DNA from: CAYTOF01 sp964439435
GTDB taxonomy: Bacteria > Bacillota > Clostridia > Oscillospirales > QAMX01
Length of the DNA: 7,038 nucleotides
Reading direction: 5' to 3'
NCBI GenBank assembly: GCA_964439435.1
Contig: CAYTOF010000089.1
Location: forward strand, 1-7,038
The first letter of the stretch is position 1; each line of letters starts with the position of its first letter. A program made the position numbers and the translations under genes. Under the pieces are notes generated by a model that was not told the DNA's origin, did no database searches, and saw only the letters and a program-made list of their open reading frames with translations. This document shows positions 6,494-7,038 of this stretch, one piece after another.

Positions 6494-7038
6494 ATGAGAT
6501 TTGAAAACAGAAAAAATGACGAGATGAGGAAAGTGAAATTTACGACGGGATACTGCGAATACCCGGCGGGCAGCGTGTTGATCGAAGTGGGCAAAACCCG
6601 CGTGCTGTGCAATGCGTCGGTAGAGAACAGAATCCCTCCGCACGTTTCCGAAGGCTGCGGCGGCTGGATCACAGCGGAGTATTCTATGTTGCCTGCGGCG
6701 ACAAAGGACAGATACAGACGCGATATCAGCACATTGAAGCTCTCGCCGAGGTCGGCCGAGATCCAAAGGCTCATCGGAAGAGCTCTTCGGAGTGTGACGG
6801 ATCTGAGCCTTTTGACCGATATGACCATCACTCTGGACTGCGATGTCCTGCAGGCAGACGGCGGAACCCGAACCGCTGCCATCACCGGTGCATATTATGC
6901 CCTGGAGCTTGCCTGTGCAAAACTGCGCAAGGCCGGCATTATCACCAGAAACCCCCTGCGCGAGGAAGTTGCGGCGGTTTCTGCGGGGTTGGTGAACGGC
7001 GAAATTCTCTTGGACTTGGACTATTCCGAGGACAGCCG
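6494..7038 (+). CDS. rph: Ribonuclease PH, 3' end beyond window
   Basis: RNase PH is a phosphate-dependent 3'-5' exoribonuclease. It trims tRNA precursors and other structured RNAs, releasing nucleoside diphosphates, and works as a ring-shaped hexamer in the cytoplasm. The frame stays open to the window edge and encodes 181 residues of the roughly 240-250 usual for the family. Family hallmarks are the opening MRFENRKNDEMRKVKF, GGWITAEYSMLP (56-67), the phosphate-binding arginines Arg86 (in SPRSAEIQRLIGRALR) and Arg126 (in DGGTRTA), DCDVLQADGG (115-124), and the start of the metal site, LDLDYSED (173-180). The segment before Arg86 reads RRDISTLKLS instead of the more usual glycine/lysine-rich form, a local variation. 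The ribosome binding site is only purine-rich (AAAAGAGAAG), weaker than those of its neighbours. The gene follows ftsY by 61 AT-rich bases with no clear terminator, so read-through from smc-ftsY is plausible. Confidence 0.95.
   Translation, partial: MRFENRKNDEMRKVKFTTGYCEYPAGSVLIEVGKTRVLCNASVENRIPPHVSEGCGGWITAEYSMLPAATKDRYRRDISTLKLSPRSAEIQRLIGRALRSVTDLSLLTDMTITLDCDVLQADGGTRTAAITGAYYALELACAKLRKAGIITRNPLREEVAAVSAGLVNGEILLDLDYSEDS

Noticed and set aside
5815..6885. A 356-codon minus-strand open frame across ftsY and rph
   Set aside because: It lies antisense to two well-supported conserved genes. Its translation shows no family motif, and no ribosome binding site supports it. It is a product of codon bias on the + strand.

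Overview
The window looks like ordinary chromosome from a mid-GC member of the Bacillota, most likely Clostridia. This rests on several things: an FtsY with no acidic A domain, strong AGGAGG-type ribosome binding sites, sigma-A promoters with 17-base spacers, free use of AGA (Arg) and ATA (Ile) codons, tRNAs with encoded CCA ends, and the adjacency of smc and ftsY. The genus cannot be read from the sequence. Every gene I can support lies on the + strand.

Region 1 (1-255) is the end of a tRNA cluster: the 3' part of tRNA-Asp(GTC), a complete tRNA-Phe(GAA) and a complete tRNA-Gly(GCC), closed by a near-perfect intrinsic terminator. Region 2 (256-1784) starts with a strong sigma-A promoter. It drives a 106-residue, three-helix membrane protein of unknown function and, 30 bases later, a TIM-barrel sugar phosphate isomerase/epimerase-like protein with its four expected metal ligands. 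A long hairpin follows this pair.

Region 3 (1785-7038) is a housekeeping block. smc has its own promoter and a GTG start, ftsY follows 20 bases after smc, and RNase PH (rph) follows 61 bases after ftsY and runs off the window edge. SMC handles chromosome organisation and segregation, FtsY is the SRP receptor for co-translational membrane targeting, and RNase PH trims tRNA 3' ends. The three share growth-related transcription rather than a pathway.

I found no mobile element, CRISPR array, defence island, toxin-antitoxin pair or other candidate for an undescribed system. The points most worth a second look are the uncharacterised membrane protein and its pairing with the isomerase, smc with its own promoter and without rnc just upstream, rph in the place often taken by ylxM-ffh, and the unclassified hairpin before smc.
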